A DNA stretch of 64,000 nt from assembly GCF_010671605.1 (NCBI RefSeq), contig NZ_JAABOO010000001.1:868001-932000 (forward strand), given 5' to 3'. Each line of letters opens with the position of its first letter. Position 1 is the first letter of the stretch. A program made the translations under genes and the position numbers. The notes below the pieces were generated by a model. It was not told where the DNA came from and made no database searches. It saw only the letters and a program-made list of their open reading frames with translations. Positions 8,993 to 18,142 of this stretch are shown piece after piece. Origin of the DNA: Leptobacterium flavescens. GTDB taxonomy: Bacteria; Bacteroidota; Bacteroidia; Flavobacteriales; Flavobacteriaceae.

Positions 8993-9652
8993 ATGGACTA
9001 CGGAAAAGAGTTTAAAAAATACGCTACTGCGCATCATGGTATTAACAGTATGTATTACGATAAGATCGTAAGTAGTATGACCCCATATATTATCGAAGAA
9101 CGTCAGCTTAACGTTGCTCAGATGGACGTTTTTTCCCGTTTAATGATGGATAGGATCATTTTTATGGGAACAGGCATCGACGATCAGATTGCCAACATTA
9201 TCCAGGCACAGTTACTTTTCCTTGAAAGTGTAGATGCCTCAAAAGATATCCAGATATATATTAATTCGCCGGGAGGTAGCGTATATGCAGGTTTAGGCAT
9301 TTACGACACCATGCAGTTTATCAAGCCGGATGTGGCTACGATCTGTACCGGGATTGCCGCATCTATGGCAGCCGTACTCCTATGTGCCGGTGAAAAAGGA
9401 AAACGAAGCGGACTGACCCACTCCAGAGTGATGATTCACCAGCCACTGGGTGGAGCTCAGGGACAAGCCAGTGATATTGAAATTACTGCAAGAGAAATAT
9501 TAAAACTAAAAGACGAATTATACGAGATCATTGCATCGCATTCAGGTCAGACCTTTAAGAAAGTACATGAAGACAGTGACAGAGACTACTGGATGAAGGC
9601 AAATGAGGCCAAAGAATACGGTATGATCGATGAAATTCTGGTAAGAAGTTAA
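8993..9652 (+). CDS. clpP: ATP-dependent Clp protease proteolytic subunit
   Basis: 219 residues with the serine-protease triad: Ser124 in GIAASMAAV, His149 in [10 protein letters not shown], and an Asp near 198 in DRDYWM. The [11 protein letters not shown] loop of the oxyanion region is intact. ClpP forms the double heptamer chamber that degrades proteins unfolded by ClpX, encoded 41 bases downstream. The length includes a longer N-terminus than E. coli ClpP, as is common in Bacteroidota. Confidence 0.96.
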   Translation: MDYGKEFKKYATAHHGINSMYYDKIVSSMTPYIIEERQLNVAQMDVFSRLMMDRIIFMGTGIDDQIANIIQAQLLFLESVDASKDIQIYINSPGGSVYAGLGIYDTMQFIKPDVATICTGIAASMAAVLLCAGEKGKRSGLTHSRVMIHQPLGGAQGQASDIEITAREILKLKDELYEIIASHSGQTFKKVHEDSDRDYWMKANEAKEYGMIDEILVRS

Positions 9653-9693
9653 GCGTATTTTCGTCTAAGTTAGAAGTATATAAAACTAAGATT

Positions 9694-10923
9694 ATGGCAA
9701 AGGAAGATTTAGAATGTTCGTTTTGCGGAAGAAAAAAACCCGAAACCAACTTACTGATCGCCGGTTTGGACGCGCATATTTGCGATCGTTGTATTGAGCA
9801 GGCGCACGGAATTGTCCTTGAAGAATCAAGACAATCCAAAACGGGAGAACTTTCTTCTGAACTCGTTTTAAAGAAACCTTTAGAGATCAAGTCTTTTCTG
9901 GACCAGTTTATTATCGGACAGGATGTGACCAAGAAAGTAATGTCTGTAGCGGTATACAATCACTACAAGAGATTACTGCAGGTTAGTAACGACGAGACAG
10001 AGATCCAGAAGAGTAATATAGTTATGGTAGGTCAGACCGGTACCGGAAAGACCTTAATGGCAAAGACCATTGCTAAAATGCTCAATGTTCCCCTGGCTAT
10101 TGTAGATGCAACCGTACTTACGGAAGCCGGTTATGTAGGAGAAGATGTAGAAAGTATCCTTACCCGTCTTCTGCAGGCTGCAGATTACAATCTTGAAAAA
10201 GCCGAAAGAGGGATCGTATTTATAGATGAGATCGATAAGATTGCGCGTAAAAGCGATAATCCTTCCATTACCCGTGACGTTTCCGGGGAAGGTGTTCAGC
10301 AGGCCCTTCTTAAATTACTGGAAGGAACCGTGGTAAATGTTCCGCCTAAAGGAGGGAGAAAACACCCGGATCAGAAATTTATAGAGGTAAATACCGAAAA
10401 CATACTCTTCATTGCCGGAGGTGCTTTTGACGGGATCGAAAAGATCATTACCCGCCGCCTGAACATGCAGGCCGTTGGTTACAGCGCTTCTAAAAATGAA
10501 GACGGAATAGACAATTCCAACCTTCTACAATATATCATTCCTAAGGACCTGAAAGAATTCGGACTTATTCCTGAGATCATCGGGCGACTTCCGGTTCTTA
10601 CACATATGGATCCACTGGATGCAAAAACACTCAGAGCCATTCTTACGGAGCCAAGAAATGCTATCATTAAGCAATACATCAAGCTCTTCGCTATGGATGA
10701 TATTAAATTCACCATTACCGATGATGCACTGGAGTATATTGTAGAAAAAGCTATAGAATACAAACTGGGAGCCAGAGGTTTGCGCTCGCTTTGCGAAGCC
10801 ATCCTTACCGACGCCATGTTCGAACTGCCAAGTACGGGAGACGAAGAACTGGTAGTTTCGAGAGGTTATGCCGAAGAGAAGCTCTCCAAAACAACAATAA
10901 AGAAACTCAAAGCAGTTTCATGA
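9694..10923 (+). CDS. clpX: ATP-dependent Clp protease ATP-binding subunit ClpX
   Basis: 409 residues. An N-terminal zinc-binding domain has four cysteines (8, 11, 30, 33) for substrate and adaptor recognition. Then come Walker A GQTGTGKT (113-120), the GYVG pore loop (146-149), Walker B IVFIDE (174-179) and the C-terminal LGARGLR sensor-2 region. ClpX unfolds tagged proteins and feeds them to ClpP, its upstream neighbour, so the pair forms the ClpXP operon. It ends at a bidirectional terminator. Confidence 0.97.
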   Translation: MAKEDLECSFCGRKKPETNLLIAGLDAHICDRCIEQAHGIVLEESRQSKTGELSSELVLKKPLEIKSFLDQFIIGQDVTKKVMSVAVYNHYKRLLQVSNDETEIQKSNIVMVGQTGTGKTLMAKTIAKMLNVPLAIVDATVLTEAGYVGEDVESILTRLLQAADYNLEKAERGIVFIDEIDKIARKSDNPSITRDVSGEGVQQALLKLLEGTVVNVPPKGGRKHPDQKFIEVNTENILFIAGGAFDGIEKIITRRLNMQAVGYSASKNEDGIDNSNLLQYIIPKDLKEFGLIPEIIGRLPVLTHMDPLDAKTLRAILTEPRNAIIKQYIKLFAMDDIKFTITDDALEYIVEKAIEYKLGARGLRSLCEAILTDAMFELPSTGDEELVVSRGYAEEKLSKTTIKKLKAVS

Positions 10924-10928
10924 AGAAA

Positions 10929-10957
10929 AAAGGCCTGATAAACATCAGGCCTTTTTT
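10929..10957. terminator. Bidirectional terminator between clpX and the GH3 gene
   Basis: AAAGGCCTGAT (10929-10939) pairs with ATCAGGCCTTT (10944-10954) around an AAAC loop, with T-runs on both outer sides. It serves the two convergent genes and overlaps the end of the GH3-family gene. Confidence 0.85.
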
Positions 10958-12482
10958 ATATCGTTTGCTTGCAATTGATCTGCAACATCTCGTCCAGATA
11001 ATCCCTGGTATTTGAAAGCCGCGGCACCTTGTGCTGTCCTCCCAGTTTTCCTTTTGCTTTTAGCCAGTCGTGAAACAATCCTTTTCTGGCCATCTGAATT
11101 TTGGGCTCGTTCAAGGTCATATTATTATAGCGCTTGGCTTCATAATCCGAATTCAAAGATTTAAGCGCATCATCCAGGGCCTGGGTAAAGCCCGAAAGGT
11201 CTTTCGGAGGTTTGCGGAATTCTATCAGCCATTCGTGTGCCCCTTTCTCTTTTCCCCGCATAAAAACGGGAGCGGCCGTATAATCGGTTATTTCGCTCTG
11301 CGTAAGCGTACACGCCTTTTTAAGGGCTTCTTCTGCGTTTTCAATGATCAGTTCTTCACCAAAGGCATTGATATGATGCTTGGTCCTTCCGGTAACTTTA
11401 ATCCGATACGGATTCGTAGAGGTAAAGCGCACTGTATCTCCAATACAGTAACGCCACAAACCGGCATTGGTCGTAATAACTACCGCATAGTTCTTATCCT
11501 TTTCCACTTCCCAGAGGGGAATCGCCTTCTGATTCTCTTCTCCATAGCTATCCATAGGGATGAATTCGTAGAAAATACCGTAATCCAGCATCAGCAATAA
11601 CTCATCGGAATCATTTCTGTCCTGGATGGCAAAAAAGCCTTCCGATGCATTGTATATCTCGTAATATTTAAAAGACGAAGATGGCAGAAGCTTTTTGTAT
11701 TGTTCCTTATAGGGGTTGAAATTAACACCTCCGTGAAAATATACTTCCAGGTTTTCCCAAACCTCAAAGAGGCTTTCTTTTCCGGTCTCTTCCAGTACTT
11801 TATTGAGCAATACCAGCATCCATGAAGGTACTCCGGCCATACTGGTCACATTTTCCTGGATCGTTTCATCAACAATAGCCTGTAATTTGGTTTCCCATTC
11901 ACTCATCAGCGACACCCTGTTACTCGGGGTACTGCTCATTTCTGCCCAGAAAGGCAGATTATCTATGATGATTGCAGACAGGTCTCCGAAAAAGGTATCA
12001 TTGTCTTCATATAATTCCTTGCTTCCTCCAAGGCGAAGGCTCTTTCCTCTGAACAGCTTGGAATCTTCATTATTGTTAAAGTAAAAAGACAACATATCCT
12101 TTCCTGCCTTAAAATGGCAATCTTCCAGTGCTTCACTGCTCACAGGTATAAACTTACTCTTGGCATTGGTCGTCCCGCTGCTTTTAGCAAACCATTTAAT
12201 AGGCGTTGGCCAGAATACATTCTGCTCTCCCCTCCTGGCCCTCTCTATCAGGGGTTCCATTTCTTCATATCTGTGTACGGGGATGCGTTCTCTGAAGATC
12301 TCGTAGTTGCGGATAGTGCTGAATTCATGGTCTTTACCGAAAACCGTATACTGAGAAGTACTCAGCAGCTGATTTAGAAGTTCCATTTGCACTTCCTCCG
12401 GATATTTCAAAAAAAGCTCGATCTGATGGATCCTCTTTTTAAGAAGCCAGGAAGCAATAGAATTAAATAACGGTATTGGCAT
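10956..12482 (-). CDS. GH3-family acyl-adenylating enzyme
   Basis: 508 residues from the preferred start at 12482 (MPIPLFNSIASWLL); a frame extension to 12503 adds seven residues. The ATP-binding motif SSGTTNAKSKFIPVS is at 101-115, and later motifs include IYNASEGFFA and the WRYCIGDTVRFT block, all typical of the GH3 adenylase fold. Plant GH3 enzymes join amino acids to jasmonate or auxin. Bacteroidota members are common but their substrates are unknown to me. It converges on clpX and is divergent from the DUF2797 gene. Confidence 0.85.
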   Translation of the reverse strand: MPIPLFNSIASWLLKKRIHQIELFLKYPEEVQMELLNQLLSTSQYTVFGKDHEFSTIRNYEIFRERIPVHRYEEMEPLIERARRGEQNVFWPTPIKWFAKSSGTTNAKSKFIPVSSEALEDCHFKAGKDMLSFYFNNNEDSKLFRGKSLRLGGSKELYEDNDTFFGDLSAIIIDNLPFWAEMSSTPSNRVSLMSEWETKLQAIVDETIQENVTSMAGVPSWMLVLLNKVLEETGKESLFEVWENLEVYFHGGVNFNPYKEQYKKLLPSSSFKYYEIYNASEGFFAIQDRNDSDELLLMLDYGIFYEFIPMDSYGEENQKAIPLWEVEKDKNYAVVITTNAGLWRYCIGDTVRFTSTNPYRIKVTGRTKHHINAFGEELIIENAEEALKKACTLTQSEITDYTAAPVFMRGKEKGAHEWLIEFRKPPKDLSGFTQALDDALKSLNSDYEAKRYNNMTLNEPKIQMARKGLFHDWLKAKGKLGGQHKVPRLSNTRDYLDEMLQINCKQTI

Positions 12483-12524
12483 ATTTACACTATCTTTAAG
12501 CACTAAAATAGAAAAACTTTTACT

Positions 12525-13319
12525 ATGTACGAAGGGGTGTTAACAAAAATGAAAACAGAGTTTTCAAGTCCCATCCAATATTACCTCGATATGGGAAGCG
12601 ATTTTATTAATATGAACCAGCTTTTAGACCGCCGGATACATATTAAATTCCTGAGGTTCGAATGCCTTAACTGCCACCTGGAGCGCCCTATATACCGTCA
12701 GGGCTTTTGTAAAAGTTGTTTTTTCGATATTCCCCAGGCAGCAGACTGGATCATGAGACCGGAGCTCAGTACGGCACATTTGGGTAAGGAAGACCGCGAC
12801 CTGGAGTACGAAAAAAAAATGCAGTTGCAGCCACATATCGTGTATCTGGCCAATTCCAGCAATGTAAAAGTAGGGGTAACCCGTAAAAACCAGGTGCCTA
12901 CCCGTTGGATCGATCAGGGAGCCCATGAAGCTATAGAAATTGCCGAAGTCCCTAACCGATACCTGGCTGGGATTACCGAAGTTGCTTTAAAAGATCATAT
13001 CTCTGATAAGACCAACTGGCGAAAAATGCTTACCAATTCGGTAGAAGATGCAGATCTCAATGCGGAAAAGGAACGACTGGCTCCTTATATTCCTGAGGAA
13101 GCAAAACCTTATTATCTGGAGAATAAGACCACAGAAACCCATCTGGAGTTTCCCGTAAACCAATATCCCGAAAAAGTTAAAAGCCTTAACCTGGACAAAA
13201 CCCCGGAATACAGCGGGGTCTTAAAAGGAGTAAAAGGGCAATACCTCATCTTCGAAGACAATACCGTATTCAATATACGTGCTAATGAAGGTTATGTGGT
13301 AGGGATTGATGTGGATTGA
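12525..13319 (+). CDS. DUF2797 protein with zinc-binding cysteines
   Basis: 264 residues. Two CxxC pairs (Cys47/Cys50 and Cys62/Cys65) probably bind zinc. Further on, VYLANSSNVKVGVTRKNQVPTRWIDQGA resembles a GIY-YIG-like nuclease core split here by the family name DUF2797. The start at 12525 keeps the conserved YEGVLTKM N-terminus. The family occurs in Bacteroidota and actinobacteria and has no established role; a nucleic-acid function is a guess from the fold. It is divergent from the GH3 gene across 42 bases. Confidence 0.8.
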   Translation: MYEGVLTKMKTEFSSPIQYYLDMGSDFINMNQLLDRRIHIKFLRFECLNCHLERPIYRQGFCKSCFFDIPQAADWIMRPELSTAHLGKEDRDLEYEKKMQLQPHIVYLANSSNVKVGVTRKNQVPTRWIDQGAHEAIEIAEVPNRYLAGITEVALKDHISDKTNWRKMLTNSVEDADLNAEKERLAPYIPEEAKPYYLENKTTETHLEFPVNQYPEKVKSLNLDKTPEYSGVLKGVKGQYLIFEDNTVFNIRANEGYVVGIDVD

Positions 13320-13460
13320 TCTAAAGGAATGTTGAGTGTGAAATGTTGAATGTTGATTGGAATATTCCTTTGGTTAATGCCTAACTGCCAATAACAAAAT
13401 TATCTCCTTTAGAAAAAAACAAGAAGAAGTATAAAAAACCACCTCACCCGTTGGGCACCC

Positions 13461-13538
13461 CTCCTTTTCCTTCGACTGCGCTCAGGATGACAGAAGGGGA
13501 TTTTTTATATGTATCAGACTTAAAATTCCTTCCCTTTT
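13461..13538. repeat. Intergenic repeat, copy 1
   Basis: Carries the core CCTTCGACTGCGCTCAGGAT and the tail CAGACTTAAAATTCCTTCCC; matched with few differences by 13683-13760. Confidence 0.85.
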
Positions 13539-13682
13539 AAAGGATTTTGGATTGACGATTGGAGGTTGAAGAGAGTTTCTGTAAAAAGGAATTGTCCCCT
13601 TGAGGATTTCGTTCTCCCCTGGAGGGGAGAAAACAAGAGGGATATACGAACCACCCTACCAGACTATAAGCAGGTATAGTCT

Positions 13683-13760
13683 CTCCTTTTCCTTCGACTG
13701 CGCTCAGGATGACAGGAGAGGAATTTTTTATATATACCAGACTTAAAATTCCTTCCCTTT
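13683..13760. repeat. Intergenic repeat, copy 2
   Basis: Direct copy of 13461-13538, 222 bases downstream, again followed by a palindromic CCTTCCC/GGGAAGG end. Confidence 0.85.
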
Positions 13761-14056
13761 TGAAGGGAAGGTGGCTTTAACGCAGTTAAAGACGGAAGGG
13801 TTATTTCTTTTGACTTGACGCAAGAGTCAAGGTTACTATATTACCCCATTCTCCCGGTGGGAGAAGGTCAGCCTACCGACAGGTAGGTTAGGATGAGGGA
13901 CAACCCTCACCTTAGTCCTCTCCCAGCGGGAGAGGAGATAAATATACCCAAACAAGAACTTTCTTTAAAAAAAAGGAAAATAAGATTTCCGATAATACAA
14001 ATTGTCCCCTTGAGGGGACTTTAGGGGTGTAAAAAATGACAGCTGTGTGTTTGGTT

Positions 14057-14683
14057 TTATCCTAAAAACAACCGGATAAACTGTATCGCGGCAATGGCAA
14101 TAAGCAATATTCCGATAAACTTATTTACAGTTTTGGAGATATTGGCAAATTTGTTCTTAATAAGCATACTGCTTTTACCGTACAGATAAAGGGTAAGTAC
14201 TTTTCCCAGGTATACTCCCGCAAAGAAGAGAAAAACCAGGGTAAGCGAATCACTCATCGTAAGGCTGTAATTGTTCCGGTTAAGGAATTCTATCACAAAG
14301 ATCCAGTATAAAAGCACCGGCGGATTGATCAATCCAAGGATAAACCCGCTCAGATATTTGGAATTAAAAGCACTTTTTTTCTGCTCGGAAACTTCCTTTT
14401 GTTTTTTCAGGAGCATAAAAACCCCAAAACACAATACCAGTACCGTAAGCGTGATCTGTAACCAGTCGTTGGTACTGATAAACCCGGTAACGGCCATACT
14501 GCAATGCAGTGCATAGAACGAAAGAATGATCTCTGCAAAGCCGGCTGCAAAGGCAATTTTCATTGCCGTATTCATATTTTCTTTAATCGTGGTATTGATC
14601 ACCGAAATATTTACCGTTCCTAACGGTAAGGCTCCGAAGAAAGTAGCTATGATCCCAATGAAAAAATAAATTAGCAGACTCAT
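14057..14683 (-). CDS. LysE-family transporter
   Basis: 208 residues, six predicted membrane helices. The N-terminus FFIGIIATFFGALPLGTVN fits the LysE/RhtB exporter signature (a P-G-N turn after helix 1), and the FILGLINPPVLLYW segment is the second family motif. Such proteins export amino acids or similar small metabolites through the inner membrane; substrate unknown. It is followed upstream by the large AsmA-family gene on the same strand with a 41-base gap. Confidence 0.85.
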   Translation of the reverse strand: MSLLIYFFIGIIATFFGALPLGTVNISVINTTIKENMNTAMKIAFAAGFAEIILSFYALHCSMAVTGFISTNDWLQITLTVLVLCFGVFMLLKKQKEVSEQKKSAFNSKYLSGFILGLINPPVLLYWIFVIEFLNRNNYSLTMSDSLTLVFLFFAGVYLGKVLTLYLYGKSSMLIKNKFANISKTVNKFIGILLIAIAAIQFIRLFLG

Positions 14684-14724
14684 GCCAGATAAGTCGACGC
14701 TTTTTATAAGACATTACAGTTTTC

Positions 14725-17334
14725 CTATTGAGTACTGTCCTTTTTTTTCTTCTTTTTCTTAAAGAGGCTGTTTATTAGTTTTCCTGCGGTATCTTTAACC
14801 GGATCTGCATTTTTAGTTGAATCTTTTGCAGTAGAATCTTTTTTCGCTCCCAGCAGATTGCTTAATGCACCTTTTCCTTTATCCAACAGTTTATCTTTTT
14901 GTCTGTCAGCCAGTTGTTTTGTGAGATTGCCTACAGCCTGCTTAAGATCGGTATTGACCTTGGGGCTGGTAATATTCCCGGAAATATTTGCGGTAACCGG
15001 GACAGTGATGTTTTTCGCATCATCGCCACTCAGGTCCGCCAGTAAACCCGATGCTTCTTTCCCCAGGTATTTGGCAGGCACCTGAAAAGTAGCGTTATAT
15101 CCCAGGGTCTTGTCAAAACCATGACTCCCGGAAACTTCTATACCGATATCGTTATATTTCAGGTTGAAAGGCTTTACACTTACTTTTCCGTTCTCAAAAG
15201 AGATGGAGGTCTTAAGTTTTTCAAGGTTTAATTTCTTCAGGTCTATAAAATTCAGATTGCTGTTCAGTAATGAAAGCGCCTGTGAATTCTCCGGGTTAAC
15301 AGAGGAAGCCAGGATCTCGGCCAAAGCATCCCCACTCACCGTTGCCAGGTTAGGAGTAAAATCATTGTTCAGGTTCCCGGAAAGCGAAAGTTCTGTATTA
15401 AGTTTTCCCTGCAGGGCTTTTGCAATAGGCGAAAGTGCCTGAAACAGCTCCAGATTGGTAAAAGACTGAGCTATATCAAAAGCTTTGATGGCCAGGTCCA
15501 TTTTAAAGGTCGGGGTTTCCGTTTTAGTGGAAACATTTCCGTTTAAAGCCACATTCCCGTCAAAAAGATCGGAAGTAACATTCTGAAGAGATGCTTTTTC
15601 ATCTTTAATGACTAGTTTCCCCTTTACATTTTTTAAGGTGAGGTTATCGTAGATCACATTTTCAGCATCCGCCTCTACCGTACAATCCAGAAAGGAAGGG
15701 ATCTTTATCTGTTCTTCCTGTTTTTCCTCGCTTCCGTTCTCGCCTTCTACGGTTTCAGCTACCATAAAATCATTGATCGAAAAAGTATTTGACTTTACGG
15801 AAAAATTCCCTTCAACGTTTTCCTTATTAAAGAGAAATCCGAGTAAATTATGGATAACTCCGTTTGCTTTCAGATCGGTTTGCCCTGTTTTTGCGTCAAA
15901 TTCATTCAAGCGTACCGTATCAGGATCGAAATTTACAGATGCGGTCTTTATAGCTATAGGGTTGGCCATTTCTTCCGAACTGTATTCAAAATCCGAAAGT
16001 GCCAGATTTCCACTGTTCCTGGTGTTCTCATATTGCCCTTTCTCTATGGAATTCATATCAAAATCGGTAGTGATATCTGTATTGAGTATTCCTTTTAGGG
16101 GAGCATCCAGTTTCATAGGGTATGCTTCCGACAAATGTCCCAGGTTCAGGGTTCCGTCCAGATGTGCGTTTACTATTGGATTTTCAACCAGGTTACTCAG
16201 TTTTGCTTTGGCATTAAAACTGTCTTCATCAATTTTAAAGGACAGTTTTTTAATATCTACATAGGTATCATTGCTGATTCCGGTGGTATTTGCCACCCTG
16301 GTATCTATATGGATATTCCTCACCGACTTGGGAAGGTCGGGATATTTGAACATAGCATTGGTAGAAGACACAGATACATCGAAGGTCGGAATATGGGTAT
16401 CGTCTATAATTCCTTTCAACATACCCTCCACTTTAAAATCGCCTTCGGTCGTTACATTATCCAGATTTCCCGAATAGGTTTCAGGGATGACCGCCAGAAA
16501 GTTTTTAAATTCCGAAGAAGGGGTTTTAAAACTGATATCGATCTCCTGATTCTCTTCATTTACTTTTACAAAGCCGTCAAACACCAATGGCAGTTGATTG
16601 ATAAGAGCTTCATTCTTTAAAAAAGTATAGGTGTTGTTTTCCAGATCTATCCCCAGCACGGCGTCCAGTTTAATACGGTGCTTATTCAGGTAATTTACAC
16701 TGTCCAGCATAAGGGAAAAATTCGCTTCCGTTTCCGTATCCAGTTCGGACTTAGCCAGTGAAAGATCTCCGTTCCCTTTATGATTGAACTCGTCGATATG
16801 CAGAGCCATCTTACTACTGTTATCTACATAATGGATCCGGCTGTTGCTTATAATATATTGCTGAAGCGAAAAGCTGAAGTTATCACCTTGCCCGCTTTCT
16901 GTTTTCTTTTCTCCTCCTTCGGATTCTTTTCCGATATCGTAATTGGCATTTCCATCAGCATCCACCAGAATATTTACGAGGGCTCCGTCTACTGTAAAAC
17001 TTTTTACTTTTATGGCCTGTCCTTTTCCTTTAAAAAGTTCTTTCACCGACATTTTTAACCCAATATCATTGGCAGCAAACAGGGTGTCTCCCTCAAAAGG
17101 CGCATAATTTACAAGCGACAATTTTTGAAGGCGGACGGTAGCATTCGGGAAGCCACTCAGCAGGCTGATATCTGCATCTTCAAAATCAAATTTTGCATTC
17201 AGGCTTTCATTAACCGAATCTTTGATCATTGCAATGATCTTATCCTTAAATATAAGCGGAGCGGCAAAGAGTGTTCCTATTCCCAAAACCAGAATAATAA
17301 GAAGGATCTTTACAGGTTTTTTTATTTTTTTCAT
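14725..17334 (-). CDS. AsmA-family inner-membrane-anchored protein
   Basis: 869 residues. One N-terminal membrane helix (about 7-27), then a very long periplasmic region of repeated beta-rich modules and a C-terminal AsmA-like domain (NSNLNFIDLKKLNLEKLKTSISFENG; GYNATFQVPAKYLG). It ends in a lysine-rich tail with six consecutive Lys followed by DSTQ. AsmA/TamB-like proteins are thought to bridge the periplasm and help lipid transport or outer-membrane homeostasis. The exact role here is inferred only from family. Confidence 0.87.
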   Translation of the reverse strand: MKKIKKPVKILLIILVLGIGTLFAAPLIFKDKIIAMIKDSVNESLNAKFDFEDADISLLSGFPNATVRLQKLSLVNYAPFEGDTLFAANDIGLKMSVKELFKGKGQAIKVKSFTVDGALVNILVDADGNANYDIGKESEGGEKKTESGQGDNFSFSLQQYIISNSRIHYVDNSSKMALHIDEFNHKGNGDLSLAKSELDTETEANFSLMLDSVNYLNKHRIKLDAVLGIDLENNTYTFLKNEALINQLPLVFDGFVKVNEENQEIDISFKTPSSEFKNFLAVIPETYSGNLDNVTTEGDFKVEGMLKGIIDDTHIPTFDVSVSSTNAMFKYPDLPKSVRNIHIDTRVANTTGISNDTYVDIKKLSFKIDEDSFNAKAKLSNLVENPIVNAHLDGTLNLGHLSEAYPMKLDAPLKGILNTDITTDFDMNSIEKGQYENTRNSGNLALSDFEYSSEEMANPIAIKTASVNFDPDTVRLNEFDAKTGQTDLKANGVIHNLLGFLFNKENVEGNFSVKSNTFSINDFMVAETVEGENGSEEKQEEQIKIPSFLDCTVEADAENVIYDNLTLKNVKGKLVIKDEKASLQNVTSDLFDGNVALNGNVSTKTETPTFKMDLAIKAFDIAQSFTNLELFQALSPIAKALQGKLNTELSLSGNLNNDFTPNLATVSGDALAEILASSVNPENSQALSLLNSNLNFIDLKKLNLEKLKTSISFENGKVSVKPFNLKYNDIGIEVSGSHGFDKTLGYNATFQVPAKYLGKEASGLLADLSGDDAKNITVPVTANISGNITSPKVNTDLKQAVGNLTKQLADRQKDKLLDKGKGALSNLLGAKKDSTAKDSTKNADPVKDTAGKLINSLFKKKKKKKDSTQ

Positions 17335-17429
17335 CGTTTGCTTTTCTAATATGGTAACCTAAAATTTCACCGGAAATAATTTTAAATACTTCCGTTTAAA
17401 AGAGAACGCCAAAAACAACTGATATTGCT

Positions 17430-18137
17430 TTAATCGAGTTGAATTTCTTCACCTGCTTTCAGCTTGAAGCGTCTCCTCAGTATATATACGAACAAATACA
17501 GCAGGGGCGTATCTATAATGGCTATAAAAACTTTAAAAAGAAAGCCGCTGACCAACAAGCCGTAGAATAAACTCCAGGGTAATACCTCAAAAACACAGAG
17601 TAAGAGCACCACGGTAAAGGTGTCTATAAACTGCGAGCTAAAAGTGGAAAAATTATTTCGCAGCCATAAATGTTTCCCGGAAGTATAATTCTTCCAGAAG
17701 TGATAGATCCTGATATCGATAAACTGCGCAAACAAATAGGCCATCATGGATGCCAGGACGGCTATGGGTGATAAGGCAAAAACCTTGGAAAAAAGATCAT
17801 CTTTAATAGGCGAGCTTGAAAGTGCCGGAACCGCATCGGCCAGAAGAATGATCCCCATAGAAAAAAAGGAAGCGAATATTCCCGCCACCACAATCTGATT
17901 TGCCTTTTTCTTCCCGAAGATCTCCGAGATCAGGTCTGTGATCAGGAAGGTAATAGGATAAGGTAGAATACCCACCGATACCTCAAATAAGGAAGCTCCG
18001 AATACCTTGATATCTCCGAAGGGATACCAATAGAAGAATTTCTGAAAAATAAGGTTGGATACAACCAAGGAAGTTATGAACAGTGCGCCGAGGTATAAGT
18101 ACACCTTGTACGCCAGTTTCTTATCTTTCTGTGTCAT
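17430..18137 (-). CDS. VUT-family queuosine precursor transporter
   Basis: 235 residues, about six helices. The segment LPYPITFLITDLISEIFGKKKA is split here across motifs: PITFLITDLISE is the VUT_1/YhhQ signature. YhhQ imports preQ0/preQ1, precursors of the tRNA base queuosine. It lies five bases downstream of sppA on the same strand, so they are probably cotranscribed. No queuosine biosynthesis gene or preQ1 riboswitch is seen nearby, so the exact substrate is inferred. Confidence 0.86.
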   Translation of the reverse strand: MTQKDKKLAYKVYLYLGALFITSLVVSNLIFQKFFYWYPFGDIKVFGASLFEVSVGILPYPITFLITDLISEIFGKKKANQIVVAGIFASFFSMGIILLADAVPALSSSPIKDDLFSKVFALSPIAVLASMMAYLFAQFIDIRIYHFWKNYTSGKHLWLRNNFSTFSSQFIDTFTVVLLLCVFEVLPWSLFYGLLVSGFLFKVFIAIIDTPLLYLFVYILRRRFKLKAGEEIQLD

Positions 18138-18142
18138 ACAAT

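Larger units (their letters stand above)
13320..14056. other. 737-base repeat-rich intergenic region
   Basis: No gene is seen. It contains two near-identical 78-base copies (13461 and 13683), several GC-rich palindromes such as GTCCCC-TTGA-GGGGAC (14004-14019), CCTTCCC..GGGAAGG (13750-13771), TCTCCCGGTGGGAGA (13847-13861), and a CCTACCGACAGGTAGG-type element near 13874. These resemble the short palindromic intergenic repeats scattered in flavobacterial genomes. Confidence 0.75.

Noticed and set aside
11070-12377. Plus-strand frames of 87-176 residues
   Set aside because: Antisense shadows of the GH3-family gene, without motifs.
13320-14056. CRISPR array
   Set aside because: Repeats are few, of different kinds and irregularly spaced; no cas genes.
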